A stretch of DNA of 64,000 nucleotides, taken from positions 248,001 through 312,000 of the forward strand of contig NZ_QDFV01000005.1 of assembly GCF_003075395.1 (NCBI RefSeq). The letters run 5' to 3'. Numbering within the stretch: the first letter of the stretch is position 1; each line of letters starts with the position of its first letter. Below the pieces are notes generated by a model that saw only the letters and a list, made by a program, of their open reading frames with translations, was not told the origin of the DNA and did no database searches. The DNA comes from Microbacterium sp. TPD7012. Lineage in GTDB: Bacteria; Actinomycetota; Actinomycetes; Actinomycetales; Microbacteriaceae. Positions 23,326 to 30,388 of this stretch are shown one piece after another. Made by a program: the position numbers and the translations under genes.

Positions 23326-24089
23326 CCACGCACTTCGCGGCGGACACCGCGACGCTCACCGGCCGCTCCATGCGGCACATCTTCCGCAGTCCCGACACCA
23401 TCATCACCACGGCGGTCACCCCGATCGCGCTGATGCTCCTGTTCGTGTACGTCTTCGGCGGCGCTCTGAAGACGAGCACCGGCGCCGAGAACTACGTGAA
23501 CTACCTGCTGCCCGGCATCCTGCTCATCGCCATCGCATCCGGCATCGCCTACACGGCGTTCCGGCTGTTCACCGACATGCAGAGCGGCATCTTCGAGCGG
23601 TTCCACTCCATGCCGATCGCCCGATCGAGCGTGCTCTGGGCGCACGTGCTCACGTCACTCACCGCCAACGCGATCACCCTGGCGATCATCTTCGGCGTCG
23701 GCTTCCTGATGGGCTTCCGCACCGGGGCGAGCCCGCTCGCATGGCTCGCCGTGATCGGCATCCTCATGCTGTTCACGCTGGCCCTCACCTGGCTGGCGAT
23801 CATCGCGGGCCTGAACGCCAAGACGGTCGACGGTGCGAGTGCGTTCTCGTACCCGCTGATCTTCCTGCCGTTCATCAGCTCGGCCTTCGTGCCGACCGAC
23901 ACGATGCCGGGTCCGGTGCAGTGGTTCGCCGACAACCAGCCGGTCACCTCGATCGTCAACACCATCCAGGCGCTGTTCGCCGAGAAGCCCGTCGGGAACG
24001 ACATCTGGGTCGCTCTCGCCTGGTGCGTCGGCATCCTCGTGGTCGCCTACGTGTTCGCGATCATCTCCTACCGGAAGAAGGTCAGTTGA
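23322..24089 (+). CDS. DrrB-type ABC-2 permease
   Basis: 255 residues with six TMs of the ABC-2 family. TM1 starts at 'TIITTAVTPIALMLLFVYVF', and the hallmark 'IFERFHSMPIARSSVLWAHV' precedes TM3. A conserved PLIFLPFISSAFVPTD segment and a final helix ending in SYRKKVS are typical. It pairs with the ATPase upstream to form a drug or lipid exporter in the cell membrane. It starts inside the ATPase stop (ATGA). Confidence 0.92.
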   Translation: MTTHFAADTATLTGRSMRHIFRSPDTIITTAVTPIALMLLFVYVFGGALKTSTGAENYVNYLLPGILLIAIASGIAYTAFRLFTDMQSGIFERFHSMPIARSSVLWAHVLTSLTANAITLAIIFGVGFLMGFRTGASPLAWLAVIGILMLFTLALTWLAIIAGLNAKTVDGASAFSYPLIFLPFISSAFVPTDTMPGPVQWFADNQPVTSIVNTIQALFAEKPVGNDIWVALAWCVGILVVAYVFAIISYRKKVS

Positions 24090-24102
24090 CCTCTTCGAGC
24101 GG

Positions 24103-24120
24103 GACGGAACGCTCCGTCCG
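24103..24120 (+). terminator. terminator-like hairpin after the exporter operon
   Basis: GGACGGA (24103-24109) pairs perfectly with TCCGTCC (24114-24120) around an ACGC loop, 13 bases after the permease stop, followed by a CCCCGGCCGGGG palindrome (24131-24142). It lacks a T tract. Confidence 0.55.
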
Positions 24121-24193
24121 GGGTTCATACCCCGGCCGGGGCGTTTCGCTGCGCTCGGGGTGCGGCGCGCGGGGCGCTGCGGCCGCGCGGAAC

Positions 24194-24270
24194 GGAGGAG
24201 ATCTCGCGGAATGAAGGAGCTTTCGTGAGAATGCCTCCTCCATTCCGCGAGATCTCCTGCGCAACGCGTG
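24194..24270. repeat. GAGATCTC palindromic repeat, copy 3
   Basis: The arms GGAGATCTCGCGGAATG (24197-24213) and CATTCCGCGAGATCTCC (24241-24257) pair perfectly over 17 bases. The tail GAGATCTCCTGCGCAACGCG matches copies 1 and 2 (GAGATCTCCTCCCGAACGTG). The loop sequence differs from those copies while the ends are kept, as expected of a family spread by its termini. Confidence 0.8.
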
Positions 24271-24327
24271 CGGACCGGATGCCGGAGGCGACGCGGGAGC
24301 CGCGGGCTTGGGCTGACTTCTCCCTCT

Positions 24328-24383
24328 CGGGCTGAGGTTTCCGGCAAGATCCTCAGCCCGACGGCGAGATCCCCTCCGCAACG
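24328..24383. repeat. related palindrome with the same right end
   Basis: CGGGCTGAGG (24328-24337) pairs with CCTCAGCCCG (24351-24360), followed by GCGAGATCCCCTCCGCAACG, a variant of the right end of the GAGATCTC family. It is probably a diverged or differently paired member. Confidence 0.55.
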
Positions 24384-24411
24384 GGTGGGCTAGCGGATGC
24401 TGCGCCTCAGG

Positions 24412-25332
24412 TCAGCTGCTGACGACCCAGTCGAACTGGTCGCCGTTCTCCTCGAGCCAGGCGTCGACGGCTTCGGCCTCGCGGCCCTCGCCGTACTCGT
24501 TCACGACCAGGTCCTCCAGCGAGCCGTACTGCTCGTCATCCAACACGATCTTCGAGATGAGGTCGGCGGCCTCGGGGAACTCGTCCGCGAAGCCCTTCGT
24601 GCCGAGGAAGTGCAGGCCCTCGGCCTCGCCCATCGCGCCTTTGGGGTCTTCGAGGTCCTTCACGGGGAAGGCGTCGTTGGCCCAGAACGGACGCCACAGC
24701 GTCACGGCGATGTCCTGCTTCTTCTCGGTCGCCGACTTCAGCTCGGTGAGCATCGCCGCGGTCGAGGAGGTGACGAGCTCGTACTGGCTGTCGAGACCAT
24801 ACTCCGGCAGCATCTTCTGCGTCTGCGCGGTGAGGCCGGCACCCGGCTCGATCCCGTAGATCTTGCCGCCGAGGTCAGCTCCCGCGAGGTCGTCGATCGT
24901 CTCGAGCTCGGAGTACTCCGGCACCGCGATCGTGAGCCGCGCGTTGTCGTAATACGTGCCGAGGTCCTCGATCGATTCGCCGTAGGTCTTCATGTACTCG
25001 GCGTGCGTGACCTCGGGCCAGGCCGACGGGAACAGGTCGACGTCGCCCTGCGCGAGCCCGGTGTAGAGCGGGCCCGCCTCGGTGAGCGTCTTGAGCTCGA
25101 CGTCGTAGCCGATCTTCTCGAGCTGGTCCTGCAGCAGGTACGCGGTACTGAGGCCGTCGGTCCACGACGGGAGGAACCCGAGCGTGATGGTGCCCTTGTC
25201 ACCTCCGCCGCCGGCGCTGCCGCCTCCGCCGAGCTCGATCGTGCCGCCCGCGCCGTCGCTCGCGCAGCCGCTGAGGGCGAGTGCTCCCGCGGCGCCGATG
25301 GCCGCGATGGTGATGATCCTGCGCTTACGCAT
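24412..25332 (-). CDS. proX: glycine betaine/proline ABC transporter substrate-binding lipoprotein
   Basis: 306 residues. The lipoprotein signal is MRKRRIITIAAIGAAGALAL with lipobox LSGC. The OpuAC fold is seen in 'ITLGFLPSWTDGLSTAYLLQ', DLFPSAWPEVTHAEYM and 'AVTLWRPFWANDAFPVKDLE'; the tryptophans supply the cation-pi box for quaternary ammonium ligands. It ends DWVVSS. AGGAG lies 9 bases before the ATG at 25332; an upstream ATG at 25404 would precede the signal peptide and is rejected. It is the last gene of proV-proW-proX and overlaps proW by 8 bases. The role is osmoprotectant uptake. Confidence 0.92.
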   Translation of the reverse strand: MRKRRIITIAAIGAAGALALSGCASDGAGGTIELGGGGSAGGGGDKGTITLGFLPSWTDGLSTAYLLQDQLEKIGYDVELKTLTEAGPLYTGLAQGDVDLFPSAWPEVTHAEYMKTYGESIEDLGTYYDNARLTIAVPEYSELETIDDLAGADLGGKIYGIEPGAGLTAQTQKMLPEYGLDSQYELVTSSTAAMLTELKSATEKKQDIAVTLWRPFWANDAFPVKDLEDPKGAMGEAEGLHFLGTKGFADEFPEAADLISKIVLDDEQYGSLEDLVVNEYGEGREAEAVDAWLEENGDQFDWVVSS

Positions 25333-26287
25333 TCTGGAGCTCCTTCTCTTCGACGGGCTTCTCCGGCCCCTCGGCGACGGGGTCGGATGCCGCGGCGACG
25401 GCATCCGACTGACGCTGCGCCCCGCGACGGCGGAGGAACGCCAGCAGGGATGCCGGGTTCTGCCCGAGCGTGCCGAGCGCGGCGGTGACGCGGTCGAGGA
25501 AGACGGCGATCAGCACGACGCCGAGACCGGCCTCCACACCCTTCGCGATGTTGACGGTCGAGATCGCCTCGACGACCATCTTCCCGAGCCCGTCTGCTCC
25601 CGCCATCCCGGCGATGACCGCCATGGAGAGCGCGAGCATGATGACCTGGTTGATGCCGGCGAGGATCGTCGGCATCGCGAGCGGAAGCTGGATGCCGCGC
25701 AGGATCTGCCCCGGCTTCGCGCCGAAGGCCTGCCCGGCCTCGACGGTCTCGGAGTCGACACCGCGGATGCCGAGCTCGGTCAGTCGCACGCCCGGAGGCA
25801 GCGCGAAGATGACCGTGGCGACGAGTCCGGGGACGACGCCGATGCTGAAGAACACGATCGCGGGGATCAGGTACACGAACGCGGGCATGGTCTGCATGAA
25901 GTCGAGCACGGGCTTGAGCACCGCGCGGACCGTGGCGTTGCGCGCCGACCAGATGCCGAGCGGCACGGCGATCACGACGGCGACGAGTGCGGCGACCAGC
26001 ACGAGGCCGAGCGTCTGCATCGCGGGGACCCACAGGCCCATCGCGACGATCAGCGTGAACGAGACGACCGTGCCGATCGCCAGCTGCCACGAGCGCACCG
26101 TCCACGCGATGAGCGCGGCGAGCGCGATCACGACGAAGAAGTAGGGGAGAAGGAGCAGCGAGGTGAGTCCGTCGACGAGGAACGTCACCACGAACGAGAC
26201 GACGTCGAGCAGGCCGTCGAGGTTGACCTTGACCCAGTCGACTCCGGCTTCGACCCAGCTGCCGAGGGGGATGCGGAAACCATCCAT
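25325..26287 (-). CDS. proW: glycine betaine/proline ABC transporter permease
   Basis: 320 residues with about six to seven TMs, and a BPD_transp_1 motif 'EAGQAFGAKPGQILRGIQLP' followed by AMPTILAGINQVIMLALSMA. The sequence AGADGLG is characteristic of ProW/OpuAB. The N-terminal region (about 1-35) resembles other ProW openings (MDGFRIPLGSWVEAGVDWV). The C-terminal basic/acidic tail is longer than usual. It overlaps proV by one base (ATG within TGATGG) and proX by 8 bases. Confidence 0.93.
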   Translation of the reverse strand: MDGFRIPLGSWVEAGVDWVKVNLDGLLDVVSFVVTFLVDGLTSLLLLPYFFVVIALAALIAWTVRSWQLAIGTVVSFTLIVAMGLWVPAMQTLGLVLVAALVAVVIAVPLGIWSARNATVRAVLKPVLDFMQTMPAFVYLIPAIVFFSIGVVPGLVATVIFALPPGVRLTELGIRGVDSETVEAGQAFGAKPGQILRGIQLPLAMPTILAGINQVIMLALSMAVIAGMAGADGLGKMVVEAISTVNIAKGVEAGLGVVLIAVFLDRVTAALGTLGQNPASLLAFLRRRGAQRQSDAVAAASDPVAEGPEKPVEEKELQNA

Positions 26288-27624
26288 CAGCGCACCTCCT
26301 CGATCGTGTTCTGCGTTTCATCGGTCACTGAGCTTGCCGAAGAGTCAACGACCGGGGATTCGGCCGTCCATCCGTCGTCGAGCACGGCGTCGATCTCCGC
26401 CTGCGGCATGGGCATCAGCGGGAGGATGATCTCCTCGGTGGCGCCCGGCCCGGGGCCGAGGGCGGCGAGCAGGGTCACGCGCGGGATGACGCCGACGAGC
26501 CGGCCCTCGGCATCCGTCACCGCCAGCGGCAGCGGCGACTCGACCGCCGGAACGAACAGGTTCATCAGGACCTCGTCCTCGCGGACGCTCTGCAGCACGG
26601 GCTTGAGCACCGAGTCGAGCCTCGTCGCACCGGAGCGCACGAGCTTCACGGCATCCCGGTCGGTCACGACGCCGAGCAGCTGCCGGTCGCGGCCGACGAC
26701 GTAGGTCGCCGACATGTAGGCGTCGCGCATCTGGCGGAGCGCGGTGCGGGGGCCGGCCGTCTCGGGGACCACGGGGCGCGGACGCTCCATGACGTTCGCG
26801 GCGGTGAGCACGCGAGCGCGGTCGACGTCCTGCACGAACTGCTCGACGTAGTCGTTCGCCGGGTCCATCAGGATGTCCTCGGGCGTGCCGATCTGCACGA
26901 TGCGGCCGTCGCGCATCACGGCGATGCGGTCGCCGAGGAACATGGCCTCGTTCAGGTCGTGGGTGATGAAGACGATCGTCTTCTGGAGCTTCTCCTGGAG
27001 TTCGAGCAGCTGCTCCTGCATCTCGCGGCGGATGAGCGGGTCGAGCGCGCTGAACGCCTCATCCATGAGCAGGATGTCGCTGTCGGCGGCGAGCGCACGG
27101 GCGATGCCGACGCGCTGCTGCATGCCGCCGGAGAGCTCGGACGGCATCTTGTCGCCCTGGCCTTCGAGCCCGACGAGCGCGAGGATCTCCTCGGCCTTCG
27201 CGAGACGCTCGGCCTTGCCCACGCCCTTCAGCTCGAGCGGGTAGGCCACATTCGCGGCGACGGTGCGGTGCGGCAGCAGCGCGAAGTGCTGGAACACCAT
27301 CGAGATGCGATCACGACGGATCTCGCGCAACTGCGATCCCGGGATGCCGGTGATCGGTTCGCCGCTCACCGTGACGGTGCCGGAGGTCGCGTCATGCAGA
27401 CCGTTGAGCATCCGGATGATGGTGGACTTCCCGGAACCGGACAGGCCCATGATGACGAAGATCTCACCGCGGTTGACGGTGAAGCTCGCGTCGATGACGG
27501 CTGCCGTGCCCGCGTCATCGACGGCGGTGCGGCTCTCACCGGCCTTCAGACGACGGACAGCCTGGCTCGGATTCTTCCCGAACACTTTGAACAGATTGCG
27601 CGCTTCAAGAGCGATTTCGGACAC
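26287..27624 (-). CDS. proV: glycine betaine/proline ABC transporter ATPase with CBS domains
   Basis: 445 residues. An N-terminal extension (about 1-45) precedes Walker A MGLSGSGKST. The signature is LSGGMQQRVGIARAL and Walker B ILLMDEAFSALDP. Two CBS domains follow (about 280-410), as in ProV/OpuAA, where they sense ionic strength or c-di-AMP. The tail around 428-436 (DSSASSVTDE) is encoded by a CTTCGGCAAGCTCAGTGACC repeat at 26323-26342. The start is GTG at 27624, after GGGGGAA. It heads the operon. Confidence 0.93.
   Translation of the reverse strand: MSEIALEARNLFKVFGKNPSQAVRRLKAGESRTAVDDAGTAAVIDASFTVNRGEIFVIMGLSGSGKSTIIRMLNGLHDATSGTVTVSGEPITGIPGSQLREIRRDRISMVFQHFALLPHRTVAANVAYPLELKGVGKAERLAKAEEILALVGLEGQGDKMPSELSGGMQQRVGIARALAADSDILLMDEAFSALDPLIRREMQEQLLELQEKLQKTIVFITHDLNEAMFLGDRIAVMRDGRIVQIGTPEDILMDPANDYVEQFVQDVDRARVLTAANVMERPRPVVPETAGPRTALRQMRDAYMSATYVVGRDRQLLGVVTDRDAVKLVRSGATRLDSVLKPVLQSVREDEVLMNLFVPAVESPLPLAVTDAEGRLVGVIPRVTLLAALGPGPGATEEIILPLMPMPQAEIDAVLDDGWTAESPVVDSSASSVTDETQNTIEEVR
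26323..26342. repeat. TTCG-CAAGCTCAG repeat inside proV
   Basis: The plus strand reads GGTCACTGAGCTTGCCGAAG, a variant of the CCTTCGACAAGCTCAGG repeat. It lies in frame close to the 3' end of proV and encodes part of a Ser-rich tail. It fits the pattern of the copies at 23278 and 28427. Confidence 0.6.
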
Positions 27625-27932
27625 GTTTCCCCCGCGGCTCGGCCTCGGGCGGCTGAGCCTGCTTCGGTTACGCCCGGGTGATCCTCACGAGGCCGTTCGA
27701 CATGACTGCTGTGGCGGCACGGGCAGCGGATTTCGGATCCGCCGCAGAGAGCATCGACCGTACGTCCACGCCTCTTCGCAGCACAGCTCATCGAAAGAAG
27801 GACGTGGTCGCGGACTGGTCTTTCGGGCCAGAAGACCCACAGACCAACGTAACGAAATGGCTGATCAGGGGCAAATCCGTGGCCGCAGGACCGTCCGGGT
27901 TTCCCCTGCTGACCGGGGGATTGGTCATATGT
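27625..27932. other. intergenic leader region upstream of proV
   Basis: A 308-base gap between the proV start and the methyltransferase stop, both on the minus strand. Apart from the candidate promoter at 27846-27874 and weak hairpins, I see no gene or known riboswitch. It may be a regulated leader, since osmoprotectant operons often are. Confidence 0.4.
27846..27874 (-). promoter_or_regulatory. candidate proV promoter with long leader
   Basis: On the minus strand TTGCCC (27869-27874) and TACGTT (27846-27851) are spaced by 17 bases. If used, the transcript has about 215 bases of leader before the GTG of proV. The leader contains GGTCTT...AAGACC pairings. Confidence 0.35.
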
Positions 27933-29309
27933 TCAGCGACGGATGCTGCGCGTCACGGTGAACTTGGACGTGCGGTGCAGCTGCTCGGTCGGCCCGATGA
28001 TCCGGGCGAGCTCGGCACGGTATCCGAGCGAGGAGTTGAACACCGTGAAGAGCTCCGCGCCCGGGCGGAGGATGCGCGCGGCAGCCTCGAACAGACGGGT
28101 CGCCGCACCGGTGTGGACGCTGGTTCCGAGGTGGAACGGCGGGTTGAGCAGCACGACGTCGGCACTCGCATCCGCGAGCTCGGATCCGGCGTCGTCGTGC
28201 ATGACGATGACGCGGTCGGCGACGCCGTTCGCGAAGGCGGTCGCGCGAGCGGAGGCCACGGCCGCCGCCGACCGGTCGGTCGCGACGACCCGGTCCTGGG
28301 GGTGCGCGAGCGCCCACGACGCGGCGAGCGCACCGGTGCCGCACCCGAGGTCGATCACAGTCCGCGACGCTTCGACGGGCTCAGCGACCCATCCCGCGGG
28401 CCCCTGAGCTTTGGGTCCCTGAGCGCTGGGCCCCTGAGCTTGTCGAAGGGCCGCACCCCCGTGCACAACTCCGCCAGAACTGTCGTGCTCGGCCCCGTTC
28501 GGCCGCTTCTCCGACCGAGCCCCGTCGTTCTTGCTGAGTTGTGCACCACTGAGTCCGAGCACCTCCAGCAGCGCCCGCGTGCCGATGTCGAGGCGCGGAC
28601 CGGCGAACGCGCCGCCGTGGGCGACGAGGGTCAGTCCGTCGTGCGCGGCGGTCACCGGGAACGGCGGCTCGACCGGCACCGGAAGGGCCTCGGAGGCGAC
28701 CACGAGCCGCGACTTCCGCTCGGCTCGCTCGGCCTGCACGTGCGCGAAACGGCGGCCGAGCACCTCGTTCTGCCCGAGGGTCATGTGCTTCACGCGACCC
28801 CCGGCGACGAGCACGACGTCGGGCGCGGCCCAGCGGGCGACGGCATCCGCGATCTCCTCGAGCTCGGCGAGCGACTTCGGCAGCTGCAGCAGCACGAGCC
28901 GCGCACCGGTGAGCAGTTCGGGGCCGAGATCGTGCGAGGCGAAGAGCGCCGGAGAACCCAGATCATTCGGAGCGGTGGCGGCGCGTCCGGCATCGACACC
29001 CCGAGGGGATGCCGATTCGTCTGCGTTTCCCGCGACGAACCCCGAGAGTCCGAGTTCCTCGGCGTTGAGCGCGAGCGCCCGGCGCCCGGTCGCGAGGTCC
29101 TGATGCACGCGGATGCCGTGGCGCCCGGCATCCGCCAGAGCCAGGGTGATCGCGCCGTAGTCGTCACCGATCACGGCGATCTCGGAGCCGGGAAGCCCGA
29201 GCGCGAGCGCCCGTTCGACGAGCAGGATGTCAGTGACGTCGTGCGCCTGGAGGTTCTCCGCTTCGACATCCGGCCGGCGGCGCAGGCGACTGTAGGGGAA
29301 CTCCGGCAC
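27933..29309 (-). CDS. RsmC/RlmG-like class I methyltransferase with repeat insertions
   Basis: 458 residues. The C-terminal SAM-binding part is TVIDLGCGTGALAASWALAH (motif I) with the catalytic-type motif LLNPPFHLGTS (NPPF), typical of RsmC/RlmG rRNA guanine-N2 methyltransferases. The N-terminal half is a degenerate copy as in those enzymes ('ALALGLPGSEIAVIGDDYGA'). Between the halves, residues ~255-314 are encoded by two palindromic repeats (28369-28450 and 28461-28546), giving the low-complexity LRQAQGPSAQGPKAQGPAGW then VAEPVEAS. The frame stays open, so the enzyme may still work with a longer linker. The start GTG at 29309 fits VPEFPYSRLRRRPDVEAENL, though the site is weak. Confidence 0.82.
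   Translation of the reverse strand: MPEFPYSRLRRRPDVEAENLQAHDVTDILLVERALALGLPGSEIAVIGDDYGAITLALADAGRHGIRVHQDLATGRRALALNAEELGLSGFVAGNADESASPRGVDAGRAATAPNDLGSPALFASHDLGPELLTGARLVLLQLPKSLAELEEIADAVARWAAPDVVLVAGGRVKHMTLGQNEVLGRRFAHVQAERAERKSRLVVASEALPVPVEPPFPVTAAHDGLTLVAHGGAFAGPRLDIGTRALLEVLGLSGAQLSKNDGARSEKRPNGAEHDSSGGVVHGGAALRQAQGPSAQGPKAQGPAGWVAEPVEASRTVIDLGCGTGALAASWALAHPQDRVVATDRSAAAVASARATAFANGVADRVIVMHDDAGSELADASADVVLLNPPFHLGTSVHTGAATRLFEAAARILRPGAELFTVFNSSLGYRAELARIIGPTEQLHRTSKFTVTRSIRR
28369..28450. repeat. TTCGAC-CTCAG palindromic repeat inside a methyltransferase gene
   Basis: The left arm GCTTCGACGGGCTCAGCGAC (from 28369) pairs with GGGCCCCTGAGCTTGTCGAAGGG (ends 28450). Between them lie three tandem units of about 15-18 bases around GGGYCCCTGAGC. 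It adds about 27 codons in frame. Confidence 0.75.
28461..28546. repeat. 86-bp GTGCACAACTC palindromic repeat, copy 1 (in methyltransferase gene)
   Basis: The arms GTGCACAACTCCGCCAGAAC (28461-28480) and GTTCTTGCTGAGTTGTGCAC (28527-28546) are inverted repeats with 3 mismatches in 20. An inner GCTCGG/CCGAGC stem forms a long hairpin. Its length of 86 bases equals that of the copy at 46899-46984. It lies directly beside the other repeat type, so insertion hot-spotting or nesting is likely. Confidence 0.8.
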
Positions 29310-29362
29310 CAGCCCACTGTACGCGGCGCCCGTAAGGATTCCGCATGCGTTTTTTCGCACTA

Positions 29363-29391
29363 TTCACAACTTTGTGAAACGGGCGTAGCGT
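29363..29391 (+). promoter_or_regulatory. palindromic operator and leaderless -10 of the ABC export operon
   Basis: TTCACAACTTTGTGAA (29363-29378) is a perfect 7-bp inverted repeat with a 2-base centre. TAGCGT (29386-29391) lies 7 bases before the ATG, which would be a leaderless -10. The operator sits where the -35 and spacer would be, as expected for repression. The MarR-like regulator at the end of the operon is the probable ligand-responsive repressor. Confidence 0.7.
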
Positions 29392-29398
29392 CGCCGCC

Positions 29399-30388
29399 AT
29401 GACCACAGTCATCGACACCCGGAGCCTCACCAAGCACTACGGTCACGTGCACGCCCTCGACGGACTCGACCTCATCGTCGAGCACGGACAGGTGCACGGC
29501 TTCCTCGGCCCGAACGGCGCGGGGAAGTCGACGACGATCCGCATCCTCCTCGGTCTCGCACGGCGTACGAGCGGCGAAGCGGCCGTGTTCGGCGAGGACC
29601 CGTGGAACCACGCCGTCGACCTGCACCGCCGTATCGCCTACGTGCCCGGCGACGTCAGCGTGTGGCCCACGCTCTCGGGCGGTGAAGCCGTCGATCTGCT
29701 CGCCCGACTGCGCGGTGCGCACACGAAGGATGCCGCGTACCAGCACGAGAAGACGCGGCTCATGGACGCGTTCCAGTTCGATCCGCGCAAGAAGGGGCGC
29801 GCGTACTCGAAGGGCAACCGGCAGAAGGTCGCCCTCATCGCCGCGTTCGCGGTGCCCGCCGATCTCTACATCCTCGACGAGCCGACCAGCGGCCTGGATC
29901 CCCTCATGGCGGTGATCTTCCAGCGCGAGGTCGCCCGAGCCCATGCGAACGGCGCGACCGTGCTGCTGTCGAGCCACATCATGAGCGAGGTCGAGCAGCT
30001 GTGCGACCGGGTGTCGATCATCCGCGCCGGCCGCATCGTCGAGAGCGGCACCCTCGCCGAGCTGCGGCATCTCACCCGCAGCGACGTGTCGTTCACCGCA
30101 TCCGGCATATCGCTCGACCAGGTCGCCGGGATCCCCGACGTCCTTGATCCGACGGTGCAGAACGACCGCATCCGCGTCACGGTCGACAGCGATCGCACCG
30201 CGGCCGTTCTTCCCGCGCTCGCGGCCCTCGGGATCAGCGACCTCCGCGTCGCGCCGCCGTCGCTCGAGGAGCTGTTCCTCCGCCACTACGGCGACGACCT
30301 CGCGGCGCTCGAAGCCGCGGAGGAGGGCCCGACGGACGACGCCCGGCCGCAGACCCGCCGCGCGCGCCGCGCGAAGGAGCAGGCGTGA
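29399..30388 (+). CDS. ABC exporter ATP-binding protein
   Basis: 329 residues. Walker A GPNGAGKST, signature YSKGNRQKVALIAAFA (a variant LSGGQ) and Walker B 'LYILDEPTSGLDPLMAVIFQ'. It belongs to the class that energises single-chain polyketide-antibiotic or multidrug exporters in actinobacteria. The tail (about 300-329) is charged. It overlaps the permease by one base (TGATG). The ATG at 29399 has no ribosome-binding site, so it is translated leaderless. Confidence 0.9.
   Translation: MTTVIDTRSLTKHYGHVHALDGLDLIVEHGQVHGFLGPNGAGKSTTIRILLGLARRTSGEAAVFGEDPWNHAVDLHRRIAYVPGDVSVWPTLSGGEAVDLLARLRGAHTKDAAYQHEKTRLMDAFQFDPRKKGRAYSKGNRQKVALIAAFAVPADLYILDEPTSGLDPLMAVIFQREVARAHANGATVLLSSHIMSEVEQLCDRVSIIRAGRIVESGTLAELRHLTRSDVSFTASGISLDQVAGIPDVLDPTVQNDRIRVTVDSDRTAAVLPALAALGISDLRVAPPSLEELFLRHYGDDLAALEAAEEGPTDDARPQTRRARRAKEQA

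Larger units (their letters stand above)
24090..24411. other. intergenic region with terminator and two palindromic repeats
   Basis: A 322-base gap between the convergent drrB-like gene and proX. It holds the hairpin at 24103-24120, a GAGATCTC-family palindrome at 24194-24257 and a related hairpin at 24328-24383. I see no gene. Confidence 0.65.

Noticed and set aside
28369..28546. Frameshift or pseudogene in the methyltransferase
   Set aside because: The repeat-derived insert is in frame, and both the upstream half and the NPPF motif are intact.
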